Below are positions 1 through 11,617 of a stretch of 64,000 nucleotides of DNA, piece by piece. The position numbers were made by a program, and so were the translations under genes. Source of the stretch: Chalciporus piperatus (lineage: Eukaryota; Basidiomycota; Agaricomycetes; Boletales; Boletaceae); NCBI GenBank assembly GCA_038093975.1, contig JBBPTG010000018.1:124001-188000 (forward strand), written 5' to 3'. The notes below the pieces were generated by a model that saw only the letters and a program-made list of their open reading frames with translations, made no database searches and was not told the DNA's origin. Position 1 is the first letter of the stretch, and each line of letters opens with the position of its first letter.

Positions 1-1230
1 AAGGCGTTAGCATTGAATCCACAAAATACCAGATCAATAAGAGGGATCAGAAGGGGTGCCCGAATATTTGAGCTGTGGCGGGCCTTTTCGGCATAGCGAT
101 ACGAAGACCGTCGTGAAAAAACATCATGTACGATAGAGACAAAGGACGTCGATCTTTACCTCATAGACAAAGGGACGGTATCAAAATGTCGACTGACTGA
201 AATTCAGTGGCGAAGCTAGAAAGCAAGGATATTAGCAATCAAATACTCGACTCATAATATGGTAGTCAGAAAGAAAATATAATAACAGCCAGGAACTTGT
301 CGTCAAAAACCCCCATAAAAGGGTGTCAGGCGGTAACTCCATAATACATCATAGAGATATCACAAAAGCAATCAGTAAACTCACCTCGATACGACAGTCG
401 TCGAACAAGCAGGAGGGGAATGATCCCATCATACCTGAAGAAAAGGTAATTAGTTCAAAGCTCAATGATAAAACCAAACTCAGGATGGATCAGTGGAAAT
501 AAAAGGTAAAAGCATCGTGCAACAGGGCACTCAGATACTCTAGTTTGAATGACAAGAAATCATCCCGCAAAGCGGACATGCGACAAACGAACGATGACTT
601 ACACGTCGGACGCGCTTCATATGATGGCGTAAGGAAAACCGAACCAGATATCTGTGAGAGACCAGTTAGTTGCGTTGGATGTGGGGAAAAATATGAAGCA
701 TCAGGGTAACCATGACATAGAAAACACATCGGGTCACAAAGTATGGACACTCGCCATGATAGAAAGGAAATTTTCATCGCGCGAAACAGAGAGACGTGAA
801 GACGGCCGAGAACTCACCGGGAAACACCTAATCGTCCTCTCCGATGAACAAGAGTGAGACGAGAAAGCTGCACATCATGCTGGTGCAGGGCTAAGAGGAA
901 ACATGAAAAAATCCGCGTCCTACAGATCAAGAGTTTAGGGCAGGTACGTCACGTGGCCACTGAGTACTACATTTGGATGTCACCCCTGTGTTTATTGCTG
1001 AGCCGGGATTGGCATGAGCATCACAACACTGTCAATATCTACCTCACAATGTTGAGAGATACCGTGTATCCAAGGTAGCAGCTCAAACACTCGAAGAAAA
1101 TCACAAGCAAGTGTTTTTCTGCACTTCACGCGAAAAAGACCCCTTATTCAGCGACAACACGCAAGCCGAGTCCGAGATATGATAAGTCACGAAAAGTACA
1201 ACAGCGAAAGAGAACATGTTGCTACATCAC
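1..1230. other. No supported gene; scattered splice-like signals on the minus strand
   Basis: I see no recognisable protein or RNA here. On the minus strand several donor-like sites (near 160, 384, 602 and 815) follow short open stretches with acceptor-like ends, so an intron-rich gene could lie here. Joining the pieces gave no family I recognise. One 95-codon ATG frame (777 down to 490) is rich in Cys and aromatic residues but has no other support. Confidence 0.3.
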
Positions 1231-1260
1231 GATATCGATATCGACATCATTATGATACTA

Positions 1261-3472
1261 CTACGAAGACGGCACTGGGCCAACAACGACTTGCTTGGTC
1301 TTGTTGAAGTTGGCGATGGTCTCGGGAGAGACACCAAGGTGAGCTGCCACGATAGCAGGCGGGGTCAAAGCGAGCCACTGTAAAGCCAAGTGAGTGAGCC
1401 CATAACGAGTAAAGATTTTCGCAGTGTTCCTCACCTGTTGCAAGCTGATGTCTTGGTACACGGCTAGAAGGAACGATGAGAGGACGATCTGCCGCTAGCG
1501 TAGGAAACACTTACCGGTTTTGAAGATTTCTAGGAACTTCAAGGTCGTATTTCCAATGTTCTCGACGTAGTGTCCTGTCGAATGTCAGGCGAAGGCACAC
1601 GGAGACAGCGAACGGGACATACCAAAGTTGGAGGGAACATAGCCGACATCTCCGGCCTGCATGGAGTTAGAAATTTAGAAATTTAAACAATCTAAACTAT
1701 ACTGACCTCGTAGTCGAATGTGCGAGCGTTAGCACCCGAAGCGAACAAGGTCACCCGGGCGGTTCCTTGCCTGTGAAAACATAAGGTCCCGTCCGTCCTC
1801 AGCCCGAGGCGAACTTACAAGAAGAAGGACCATTCGTCTTCGGTAGGGTGCCACTGTTGGAGGAAATGAGTCATTGTCACGACGAGGTGTTAGTTGCGTA
1901 CGTGGAGTTCCCTGCAGGAGAAACTGTTAGTGGGCATACTATCATACGTGCATGATTGCGCACCTCATCGCACCAGGTTCCACAGTAACCTCAGCTGCGG
2001 AAATTGTCACTGAGGCCGGGAACGTGGTCGTGTCGACAATCTTCACAGTTCCACCACTAAGAGGAGTTTCGGGCACTTGGGAGAGTGGGAACACAAATGA
2101 ATTCGGCACAGTACCCTGTGGACTGGTAGGCACATCCATGCCAGTAGGAGGCACTGGGTGACATGAGATAAGCGCATTTCACGGATTGATATTTCCTTGA
2201 CGCACGAGCGGGGAAGATGTACAGATTGCCTTTTGTCAGGGTATCCCAGGTGGCAATGTCCGTTTGGAAGTTTTTGGCGATAACTTCCTTGGGGGTGTGT
2301 GCCAGCCAGTCTAAATCAAAGTAAGCTCACAGCATGACCGAAGCGATTTGGAAAATTTGCCGGTAAGCTGCGCAAATGATCTTGTTAGCATATATCAAGT
2401 TTTCCATGCCGTAGCAACTCACCAAGAAGGTTGCATCTTCGCTAAAGCTACCCGAGTCGAAAACCTTGGGCGAGGGTTAACAAGCGCTTTCTTAAGCACC
2501 AATTCAGAACATACGAGCAAGAATTCTGCCCCATCAGGATTGTCGCTGGTAGCTTGCAAGCTGTGTGGAGTACCAGCGGGGAAGTACCACAGGTCACCAG
2601 GTCCCTATGATTATGAGAGTGAAAAAAAGAACGCCAACATTTAAGCCGAGTGAAAACTGACGGCGTTTCCGATGAAGTTGCGACCCTGAGGGTCCACAGC
2701 AGCGACTTGAACGGTTCCGTTCAACACATATGCCCACTGAAGACGGCTTAATATGTGCTGAAAGGTAGACGTTATGAAGAAGTTACCTCCGCATCCTTGT
2801 GCCAGTGCAATTCACTGTGAATAGAACGGTCAAGTCTAGATTACCATCACAGCAACACTCTGCCTACCGAAGAGAACCAACTTCAAGCCGCATGTTGACA
2901 CCGGCCATCTCTGCAAGGAAATTAGATCACTGATTGGCCGAGATCAAATGCAGCCGGCTCACGAGTTGCAATGGGCATGACACCAACTACAAGGGTGCGA
3001 TGTCAGTGCTAAGCATATTTGTTACGAGGAGGAAGACACGGGCCATTTTGTTGTCTGGCCCAACCACTGGTCTGCATCCGGTTGTGGCTGAGAGCCATGG
3101 GCCACTTCGCATTCATTCTATTGGACTATCAGCATCAAAGTCCCCGCCGAAACATGATGAATTAGGAACTTACACGGTACCAGCGTCAGTGGATGGAGGA
3201 GCTAATAGGTCCGCATTTTGGAGTTCCACTGGTACGTTGTGAGGACCCATCATAGGCGCCCCCAGGCTTCCTCGCACAGGTTGGGGCTCGACATTGCTCC
3301 CAGGGAGCCAGAGGATGGCGTTTGGGTCGTTGCTTGCGATGCCAGCGGTGGAGCTGGGAAGCGCGGCCGACGAACTGGACGTAGCACTCGTCGATGTCGC
3401 GTTCTTGGTGTCTGACGTGCAAATTGCGATGGCTGCAAACAAGAGAGATACAAGAGCAGGTTTGAGCACCAT
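1261..3472 (-). CDS. Oxalate decarboxylase (secreted bicupin)
   Basis: It probably converts oxalate to formate and CO2 with Mn, outside the cell or in the wall. The ATG at 3472 opens a hydrophobic signal peptide (MVLKPALVSLLFAAIAICTS), followed by a Ser/Thr-rich linker. Cupin 1 is read across exons: KWPMALSHNRMQTSGWARQQN, then [31 protein letters not shown], then DLWYFPAGTPHSLQ. Cupin 2 has ELH joined to WHPTEDEWSFF, then [39 protein letters not shown]. The HxH metal ligands with later Glu and His are visible in both domains. There are many introns; the one between GAACTCCAC and TGGCACCC splits a metal motif. The stop is TAG at 1261. The product is about 450 residues, usual for fungal oxalate decarboxylases. 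Exon ends in the middle were not all fixed. Confidence 0.93.
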
Positions 3473-3556
3473 TTTCGTCGTTGTGAGAGAAGATGTGTCG
3501 ACTACTTGTGGGTTGACGAGACTCTGTCTGGATTGTTCAGTGGGAAGAAGGGCCCC

Positions 3557-3564
3557 TTTTTATA
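3557..3564 (-). promoter_or_regulatory. TATA box of the oxalate decarboxylase gene
   Basis: On the minus strand the sequence GGTATAAAAAGGGG lies about 85 nt upstream of the oxalate decarboxylase ATG. This is a usual distance for a TATA element plus a short leader in a regulated fungal gene. Confidence 0.5.
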
Positions 3565-5442
3565 CCATAAACTCTGCCTCGCCTGGGTCATACATCTCGC
3601 GCACGCTCTTGGCATTAAGAATACATGGCCCCGTTCTGCAGTGTCATGACCCCGGTTTTTGCCCCCGACATCAGGTGAATCCCAAAGGAGACAGTAAACT
3701 TGCAAAAAAAACAGACCTACAATCAGGGCACGAACCTAAAAGAGTATTGTCTAGAACATGCAAACCCAACAAGGCCGACCGATCAACTCGTGACGGTAGG
3801 GTGTTGACATGAATCCATGTTCTGTCGTACCTCTACATATCCCATGTCAGTTTCACTCCACGACGGCGAACATGGGAGGCGACTAATTCAGGAAACAAGT
3901 TCACTATTTCGTGATCAATTAGACTGCCTGTTAAGAACTCGCCGTATGTGACCGACATGATGCCAAGAGTAGGCCAAGGAGGGGGGGACGGATTCTTCGC
4001 AACATCGCAGCATGGTAGCTTGATCTATACCACGGAGCTGCGACGGAAGTGATCATCACGATGGGGTGTGGAGACGACCATGTGTCAGAAGGTCGGTGTC
4101 TATTTGGCTTAGCAAGCATTTCAGTGTCAATGATCGAGTTACAGTTTCTCAGTTGAGTTTCTGGGTGCGCTCACCTACACTTAACCGGTTCCCATGGTTT
4201 GGACGGGGGTATGTAAGGAATCACAGGACGGCATCGTCTTGAGGTACAGGTACCAACTGTCACAAGACATCTGGAAGGGAAACAAAGCGCTCTGATCAAA
4301 GCGAGACGCGCGGGCAATTGTGCAGCACTCGGTGCTCTCCGCATGTGAATTGACAAATCAACAGATTGTACCAATACATCTGCTCACCGCAGCTGGTCCG
4401 CCGACAACTAACAACGGGGTTTGCCATTACTCAATTGCACGGGACCGCACCACCATCTTCTGGAAACTCTCTTGTATTTTCCGGTGGGTAAATGAGCCTA
4501 AATTGATTGGAAATGGGTGACGACGAGCGTGAGTGAACCAAGTAAGCCGCCTCATGGTGGTCGGGCGAGTATACGTACACAACTTCCGAATGTTCCGCAT
4601 AGAAAAGGAAAGTGGACGAATTGCCAGGAAACGGTCCCGTGCCAGTTGTTGAGGCGAATAAGCGATGCGGGGCCCCAGCCTGTCAGGTGTTGATACGCTC
4701 GGCTCTCCTGCGCACGAGGAGGCCAGTTGTGCTCTCCGCTACTGTGTCACATGAGCATGAATTACCCCACAAGCTGGTGATACAACGCCGTGTGTGTAAC
4801 AACCTCAATCCGCTGAGCTCAAAGAGCCTCCAGAGATGGCTAAGTATAGATTGGTCAGTAGACTGGCTGTCAACCTTGAGCTTGAACGCTTGAATGCCAA
4901 TAATAGCGCACCTTTGACAAAAAGCGCCCCACGCCAACCCCACGCGGACAAAAAATCGTGTAGGAAACGGTTGGTTACATATGCTTTTCATGTTCCGTAG
5001 AGGGTAACGCAAGGCACGATATCGATGATGCGAGTATCGTTTGTCAGTGACACGGAACCATATTTCGGACCGGCTCCAATGTCGTGGAACAACACCACTA
5101 TGACCGCCTCGAATTGGCTACATACAAGCCATGTAGAACGGTCTCTGCGTTACGCCACGAGATCAGGGACAAAGACGAGCGGCCTCGCGAGAGGCAACAA
5201 AGTGGAGTGTGACGATGGGAGACGGGCGCGAACAAAGATTTGTACCAGTCTCTCCGCGCCACATGCTTGTCACGGGAGAAAGAGGGGCCATAAGGGGTCA
5301 GAGGGTGGAGCAGCTGATGTTTGAGACGGAGACGATTGCATCGCATGTAGTTCAAGGGCTATTATCCGACACCGTCCGACATGGGAGAGGACCGGAAGAA
5401 AACGAGGGTGGTTTGATTGAGTTTGGAAGGAGGGTATTACAG
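3565..5442. other. Intergenic, nothing supported
   Basis: I looked on both strands for exons with splice signals and for RNA genes. The open frames here are short, start mostly with non-ATG codons and match no family I know. Confidence 0.4.
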
Positions 5443-6219
5443 TCAACAAGGAAGGGTTCCAACGGTTGAACCCTTCTCTAAGATGCGGATAGTTTGGCCA
5501 ACTTCAGCAAACCAGCTGAAGCCTTTGTCGAAGCTCGCGAAACCTCCAGCAATTGGGTATTTCATCCGTCTTGTGAGCGAGACATACGGGAGTGCTTGTA
5601 CATGCAGATGCAGATGTTGCACGCTATTGAACGGAGGAATGTGGAATCCCATCCTGTGAGAAATCGTTTGAACTGATGTCCTGATGAGGAACTAGGAACG
5701 ATTATTTACTTGCGATGGCTAGGGAATATGTCGAGCGTGTCAAGGATTTCGTTTCCTATCCTCTCCATTTGTCGAACTTGGCACCACAACCGGCATCAGT
5801 TGATTGATGGAGTATAGATTGACTGAACTTACCTGTCTCGGTATCTCTTTCTGTTAACTCCTTAACGCTGCCTATGGATTCAAAGATCATGACAAAATGG
5901 AAACTGGGGTGTGCCTGCACGCGATGCAGCACGCGGAGCGAGAACCTACCGATATGGACTTTTGTGATCACCTGGATGTGATGAAGGCTAGCAGGGCGAC
6001 GGTCACGGAACGCCAGAAAGTCTGCATCCTGGACGGTATTTGTATTCATCGTCAGCGGTCTAGAGAAAGTCGCACCTCCCAGACAATGTCAAATGCATGG
6101 CGATTGCTTGAGGATGCCTCACAGAAAACGCATTGTTCAATGGCCGTTCCGCGAGGTTTCTGTGCCAGCAAGTCCGCTTTTTGGCTGCTTCCGCAGAGCC
6201 ATGCAAGGAGAGCAGACAT
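5443..6219 (-). CDS. HIT-domain protein, HINT3-type nucleotide hydrolase
   Basis: Likely adenosine 5'-monophosphoramidase of the histidine triad superfamily. Five exons fit exactly: 6219-6076, 6028-5950, 5871-5833, 5776-5710 and 5653-5443, giving 540 nt and 179 residues. The N-terminal half has EQCVFCEASSSN, a CxxC start typical of HINT3/aprataxin-like HIT domains, then DADFLAFRDRRPASLHHIQ and VITKVHIGSVKELTERD. Exon 5 carries KMGFHIPPFNSVQHLHLHVQ, containing the His-x-His-x-His triad; the 'GFHxPPF' lead-in is the HINT3 signature. The last residues include KYPIAGG and FSWFAEVGQTIRILEKG. The gene is invisible as one frame because exons are 39-211 nt. The exon 4 acceptor (CCAAG) is the weakest splice call. 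It is divergent from the deubiquitinase at 6522. Confidence 0.9.
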
Positions 6220-6521
6220 TTGCCAACTCTGCCAATTCTTAGCTACGAGCTTGTTGTCGACTGAACGGAACTTGCTGTCAACTTGAAGTTGCTGTAAATG
6301 GTAATCGCAGTTGTTGACCTCACCGGACCGTCTCTGCCATTTCTTTCAAACGTCCATACATGAGGTCCTGACCCACCCGGGCCAACTCTGACGGAGATAC
6401 GCCCGCGTTCCCGTTCATAATCTCTCAATTTGCGTCCAAATTTCTCGCAAACTTGACCTCCGCTGGTGTCCGAAACGACACGCCGGTCCAGGTCTAGTGA
6501 TCCCTTTCCAATCTCGGTGCC
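6220..6521. promoter_or_regulatory. Shared divergent promoter region (HIT gene / Ubp8-type gene)
   Basis: 302 nt separate the two opposed start codons, so both promoters and 5' leaders must lie here. I see no clear TATA box. The assignment rests on position alone. Confidence 0.4.
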
Positions 6522-8969
6522 ATGTCCACCTCTTCCGACACCACCCAACCAACCTTGTTTGGTGATGAGTCTGCCCCAGCAACGGATATCACTCTCGATG
6601 TCCCTCTTCCCCCACCTTCCGATCCCAATGCACAACCAGAGACAACGGGGTGTACACATCTCGCTGCATTGCTTGCAGTCAAGTCCACCAGAGAGAGTTT
6701 GCTGACCAAGTACAAGACTGTGGTCGCATGGCATGCGCGTAGACTGCAAGACACGACTCCTCCTGCCAAACGTAGAAGGGTGAGTCCTACATTCGCTTAC
6801 CGTTCTCGAATTTGCGTACTATTCACCCTCTCTCGTGCTATTTACTGAGTGTTGACGCGTCTCTATGATATATCCACTTAGGTCTCCATCCCGACGTGTG
6901 ATACCTGTGATGCAACCCTATCACGTCCTTTCGTCTGCCTATCCTGCTCATTCGCAGGCTGTTGGACCGATAGACATATTACCAGCCACCTCAATGAGGC
7001 AAGACACTCTTTTTGTGCGTCTCACTTAATCTCTCCTTCCCAATCTCGCCATCTCTTTGACAACCCTCATTCCCATACGATTCGGCAACCTGCCGTACTA
7101 CCACCCAGGCGTCGACACCAAATCGGGTACCGTATTTTGCGCAGATTGCGATGATTTCGTACATGACCCAACCATCAACGAGCTTTATCTCTCGACCACG
7201 ATCTTGATCGAGGAAGACATGTCCCATTTTCAAAGTGAGTGCGCGTCTGTTTGGTATCCATATCGGTGATTCAGCTCCCTATAGTTGCCAAAAGGGCGAG
7301 AGAGTCTTATCAACCTTGGACCCCGAGCGCGAGCGAATCTGCCGCTCTCGATGAGGCTACCGTCATTCCTTGCCAAGGTAACTATCTCCGCACCCGTCAC
7401 TTCCTTCCTCGGTCCGAGCTTACGAAACGAAACGACAAGGTCGCCGTGGCCTCCTCAACCTTGGCCAAACCTGTTTCCTCAACGTCATCCTCCAATCCTT
7501 TATCCACAATCCGTTGTTACGAAACTATTTCCTCAGCGACAGGCACAATACGAAGCTGTGTAAGCACACCGACTGTACCTGCTGCGAGATGGACAATCTC
7601 TTTTCAGAAGTAAGTAACCTTGTTTCTTTATCGAATCTAAATAGATTCGATCTTAGATTGGACTTGTTAACTAACGACTATCATTTCCGTACCTAGATAT
7701 ATTCCGCGAATCACGCGCCATTTGGACCGACTTCCTTCCTCGCGACGACTTGGAAAGTTTCTGCGGAAATGTCCGGTTATTCTCAGCAAGATGCACACGA
7801 GTTCTTCATCACTGTGCTCAATCAGATTCATGGCACGTGTCGAGGCTCGACGAATATCTCGTGCAATTGCGTCATCCATCAAACGTTTGCTGGACAGCTG
7901 CAGAGCGATGTGACGTGTGAGAGGTGTGGAAATACGACGAGCACGGTCGATCCGATGTTGGACATCAGTTTGGAGCTGAGAGGGAAAGGAGGGGAGGTCG
8001 GTGGAACGGAGAATACGTTGGCAGCGTGTTTGAGGAGGTAAGTTGGTTCTCCTTTGCGCGCTCTTGTTGTTTTCGGCCAAAGTGTGTCGACCGGATATGC
8101 TTTTCCCCCAGGTTCACGAAGCCTGAGAAGCTCGGAGCGAAAGAGTACAGCTGTAGCAAATGCACGAAAGCGCACGAAGCTGTCAAGCGTCTGAGTATAC
8201 TCAAGCTTCCTCCGGTTCTCAGCTTTCAATTCAAGGTTCGTGTTCCCGAGCGAGGCATAAAATAAATAGATAAGATGAACGTACGATTCGCTGACGTTGT
8301 TGCACAGCGATTCGAGCACAAGACGACCACCAAGGCGGTTTCTCAAAAGATCGACACGCCCATTCGGTTCCCTGCTTCGATCAATATGGCGCCTTATACG
8401 ACGTTCGCGGTGAACAACTGTGGAAAGGACGGTGATCTCACGTAGGTCTTTTTTCCCGTGTCGTTTCTTTTTATCGATCTGAGAAACGACGCGCTGACGC
8501 GCATACAAGGTACCCTGGACCGGAGGCGATGTACGAGTATGATTTGTTCGCGGTGATCAATCACGAAGGACAGATGGATAACGGTCATTATACCAATTTC
8601 GCGAGGGTGAGAGACGAGGTGGGTTGTTTCTTCGTTGCGTTTTCATCGCTTCGTGACTGTTTTTTTTTTTTTTGGAACGCTAGTGGTATCGGTTCGATGA
8701 TGACAAGTGAGTCTCGTTCGAATCGGGAGTGAGGAGACGAGTTTTAAGGCTTACTCTGCAGGGTGACGCTATCAAACCTCAGCGTCTGTCTCAATTCGAA
8801 CGCATACATGTGCTTCTACGTCAAGCGTCGCCTTGACTACAAGCCTTTCATGAAACCGACATACCGCGTCACGAGAGACAACGATATCGTCCGCGAACAA
8901 GAGCAGGAGAAACTCAAAGAGATGGCTCGGATGAAAGAGGTCGACGAGGCGCTTATGGCGACCATCTGA
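6522..8969 (+). CDS. Ubiquitin C-terminal hydrolase, Ubp8/USP22 type (SAGA deubiquitinase)
   Basis: Probably removes ubiquitin from histone H2B as the SAGA catalytic subunit. After MSTSSDTTQPTLFGDES the N-terminal part has CTHLAALLA and then, across introns, CDTCDATLSRPFVCLSCSFAGCW and a GTVFCADCDDFVHD piece, the zinc-finger ubiquitin-binding domain. The catalytic Cys box reads GLLNLGQTCFLNVILQS near 7443-7500. The zinc ribbon follows (VTCERCGN and YSCSKC). The His box is NHEGQMDNGHYTNFAR near 8560-8610, followed by WYRFDDDKVTLS and CFYVKRRLDY. Several short introns interrupt it, one with a poly-T tract near 8660. The stop TGA ends at 8969. The protein is about 560 residues, in line with Ubp8 homologues. 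Confidence 0.93.
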
Positions 8970-9542
8970 AAACGATGGGACTAACAAGTCACGTCTATAC
9001 GATTACGGTACATTTGAGTCTCGAAGAGAAAGAGACATTCTTCAGTATACATTCGGGTTGTTTATCTAATAAATTGGGAAAGAATTCGGAATAGGTACTC
9101 TTTCGTGTGTAGGCTGGAGCTCCGAAGTTGTATATATGTGTATGTGACACCGAAAGGAATTCGTTAAATAGAGGGGGGGTGGATAATGAAAAGGGGACAG
9201 TGGGAAAGCGGGAGTGTGACGATATAGAACAAGGGGGAGAAACGGGCCTGTGTATGCATGTTCCAAACGAGGTCCGCATTTGGATGATTAGTGAGGTTTG
9301 TATGATGAGTTCAGTTACGGACAGGGGTGATTCAGGGGATGATGTCGTAGAGTTCACCGTCCCGTATTCGGATTTCTACTACCTCTACTTCGTAGTCAGT
9401 CATGGAGGAAGTTGTGGAGGACCAGGAGTTGGAGATGAAGCCCTTGGAACCAGGAGGTGAGGTGGAAGCGACGTCTGTGATAAATGATAATCATTCCACG
9501 GAATAATTAGCAGATAATAAGCCAAAGTCAACAAAGCATGTC
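8970..9542. other. 3' flanks of two convergent genes
   Basis: Short stretch between the ends of the deubiquitinase (+) and the acidic protein (-). It holds no frame with coding character and no recognised RNA; presumably 3' untranslated sequence of both. Confidence 0.4.
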
Positions 9543-10162
9543 TCAGACGGGAATGAAAATGGACGAACAGCGATCCTTGATGTAGGGAGGTACGAAAAGG
9601 TCCTGACAATTGATTTAGCCCCTACTCGTCAGAAGAGCAAACGATCGCAAGCACAAACCTGATTCCACACAAAACCCTGACTCTTCTGGATGGTCAAGAT
9701 AGGGCGAAGTGTATGAGTTGTGCGACGTTCGCGCTTACGATGGCGCATCTTTGTCGCCTCTGGTTCAGGGTCAACCGCGCGCTGTTTACCCTTGATGTCT
9801 TTCGTGAACTGAGCAGGGTTCTTCTCGTCGTTGGAAGGGGAGGATGCATCACGTTTGTGGCGATCGGCTTCATCGATCTCCATATTTTGAGTGTCGTCCT
9901 GTGACTCGGTTGTCACGGCCTGAGTACCGTCGAGGGTGTGGTCGTGGTCATGGGTGGGGTGGTAGTCATCCTGGTCCTCTGAGCAGTCGTCATCCTCTGA
10001 CTGACTATCTGAGTAGTCGTCTTCGTCGTCGTCGTCGTCGTCGTATGGGATCTGCTCGTAGCAAGCCCATGTGGGAGGGGAGGCAGCACGGCCGATGGTG
10101 CGCCTTCTAAAGTAGGAGGAATACGGCGAGTTTGTTGTGGAAATGTTTGTTGGACTGGTCAT
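9543..10162 (-). CDS. Acidic hypothetical protein with conserved C-terminal 'GFVWNQDLFVPPYIKDR' block
   Basis: Function unknown. ATG at 10162 (MTSPTNISTTNSPYSSYF), exon 1 down to 9659, exon 2 9602-9543; both phase 0, 187 residues. A poly-Asp run (coded by a CGT-type repeat on the plus strand near 10024-10042) is followed by a long Asp/Glu/Ser-rich stretch, then a basic part (MRHRKRERR). The C-terminus QGFVWNQ joins across the intron to DLFVPPYIKDRCSS. The well-formed C-terminal block suggests a short conserved motif on an otherwise disordered protein. Upstream in-frame codons lack an ATG, so I chose 10162. It is divergent from the tRNA-His guanylyltransferase, 234 nt away. Confidence 0.7.
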
Positions 10163-10396
10163 CTGTTCTCTCTGTCTTTTGTCGTCTTTGTCGTCTATGT
10201 TCACCTTTTTCTTTTCTTTTCCGTGCGCAGAGACGTGCGGATGCGGTGCGGTGCAAGTCACTGACTCACTGTGATCAATGTGAAGCAGAAGCAAGTCTCT
10301 TGCCAGATTTGGTCACCCCCACGGACGCTTAGCAAATGACTCACTTGACTACGTTTGGAAACACACTTGCGCCCAATTTATCCCTCCTCTCTCTCG
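10163..10396. promoter_or_regulatory. Shared divergent promoter region (acidic protein / THG1)
   Basis: 234 nt between opposed ATG codons. Both promoters must lie here; the side before the plus-strand gene is CT-rich (tccctcctctctctcg), as often seen near fungal transcription starts. Confidence 0.4.
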
Positions 10397-11531
10397 ATGG
10401 CCAACTCAAAGTATGCATATGTGCGCAACTTTGAACTGCCAGATCCATTGCTACCCGGCTGTTTCTTGATGTGTAGACTAGACGGACATTCGTTCCATCG
10501 GTCAGTCAAAACATCGAAGGGGGAAAATCCGTGTAAATCTCATCTCATGGCCAACGATCTAGATTCTCAGACGAACATGCATTCTCGAAACCAAACGACG
10601 AGCGTGCACTCAAACTCATGGATCACGCTGCCAAAGATCTCATGACAGAATACAAAGACATCGTTCTCGCATTTGGTGAATCAGACGAATTCAGGTAAAC
10701 ACACACTCGCGTGTACCCCCCACAATCAGATAACCAACTCGCGCCAGTTTTCTCCTCCGCAAATCGACCAATCTCTATAACCGTCGTCATGCGAAAATAG
10801 TGACCACGCTCACCTCTTACTTTACATCGTGCTACGTATTCCATTGGCCAGCGTATTTTCCAGACACGCCGCTCAAGTATCCTCCGTCATTTGATGGTCG
10901 GATAGTATTGTATCCCGATGAGCGTGCTATCCGTGATTACTTTGCATGGAGACAAGCCGATAGTACGTCCCAAACTTGTCTCCGTCCTCGTCGGAACTGA
11001 GCTGAGCTGCTCGTCAGCGTAACAGCGCATATCAATAACCTGTACAACACCGTATTTTGGGCGCTCGTTCAGAGTGGACAGACCACTACCGAAGCACACG
11101 CCACGCTGAGGGTGAGACATACCGTGTATCTTCCAATGGAGAGCTGAACTGAACCTGAAACAAGGGAACCGTCTCTTCGCAGAAACATGATATACTCTTC
11201 CAGCGATTCAAAATCAATTATAATGATATCTCTGCGAGATTCCGGAAGGGAAGTGTTATAGTACGTGAGAAGGTCAGCAAATACCTCTATGGTGTTTCAC
11301 CCCGCATTGATCTAGATCCATCCTCAGCGAAAAGAACCCACTGGTTCTGAAGATACCCTGGGCGATAATAATGTACAACCCGAACCTACTACAGCGCAAG
11401 CGCAAGCCAGCGAGACCGTGAAGTCTCCGCAAAAAGAAGGTAAAAAGGCGAAGACGACGATAGAAGTGTTGCATTGTGATATAATTGGCGACGATTTTTG
11501 GAACGCGCGTCCGGACCTCCTTGCCACCTAA
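10397..11531 (+). CDS. THG1: tRNA-His guanylyltransferase
   Basis: Adds the extra G at position -1 of tRNA-His, needed for histidyl-tRNA synthetase. The protein opens MANSKYAYVRNFELPD. The first metal motif is CRLDGHSFHR, continuing after an intron as FSDEHAFSKPNDERAL; the second is FGESDEFS. Then come YNRRHAKIVTTLTSYFTSCYV, the ERAIRDYFAWRQAD stretch, HINNLYNTVFWALVQSG, and INYNDISARFRKGSVIV. An acidic/Lys-rich insert precedes the C-terminal CDIIGDDFWNARPDLLAT. About six introns. I chose ATG 10397 because it matches the family start; an in-frame ATG 42 nt upstream adds 14 atypical residues. About 290 residues, normal for the family. Confidence 0.95.
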
Positions 11532-11617
11532 TACAGGCATAAATTTATTCGTCGCATATCGCTCGACAGACAGGATGAGAGTACTGAAAGAAATCAAACG
11601 GAGGTTAATTCGGCTAC

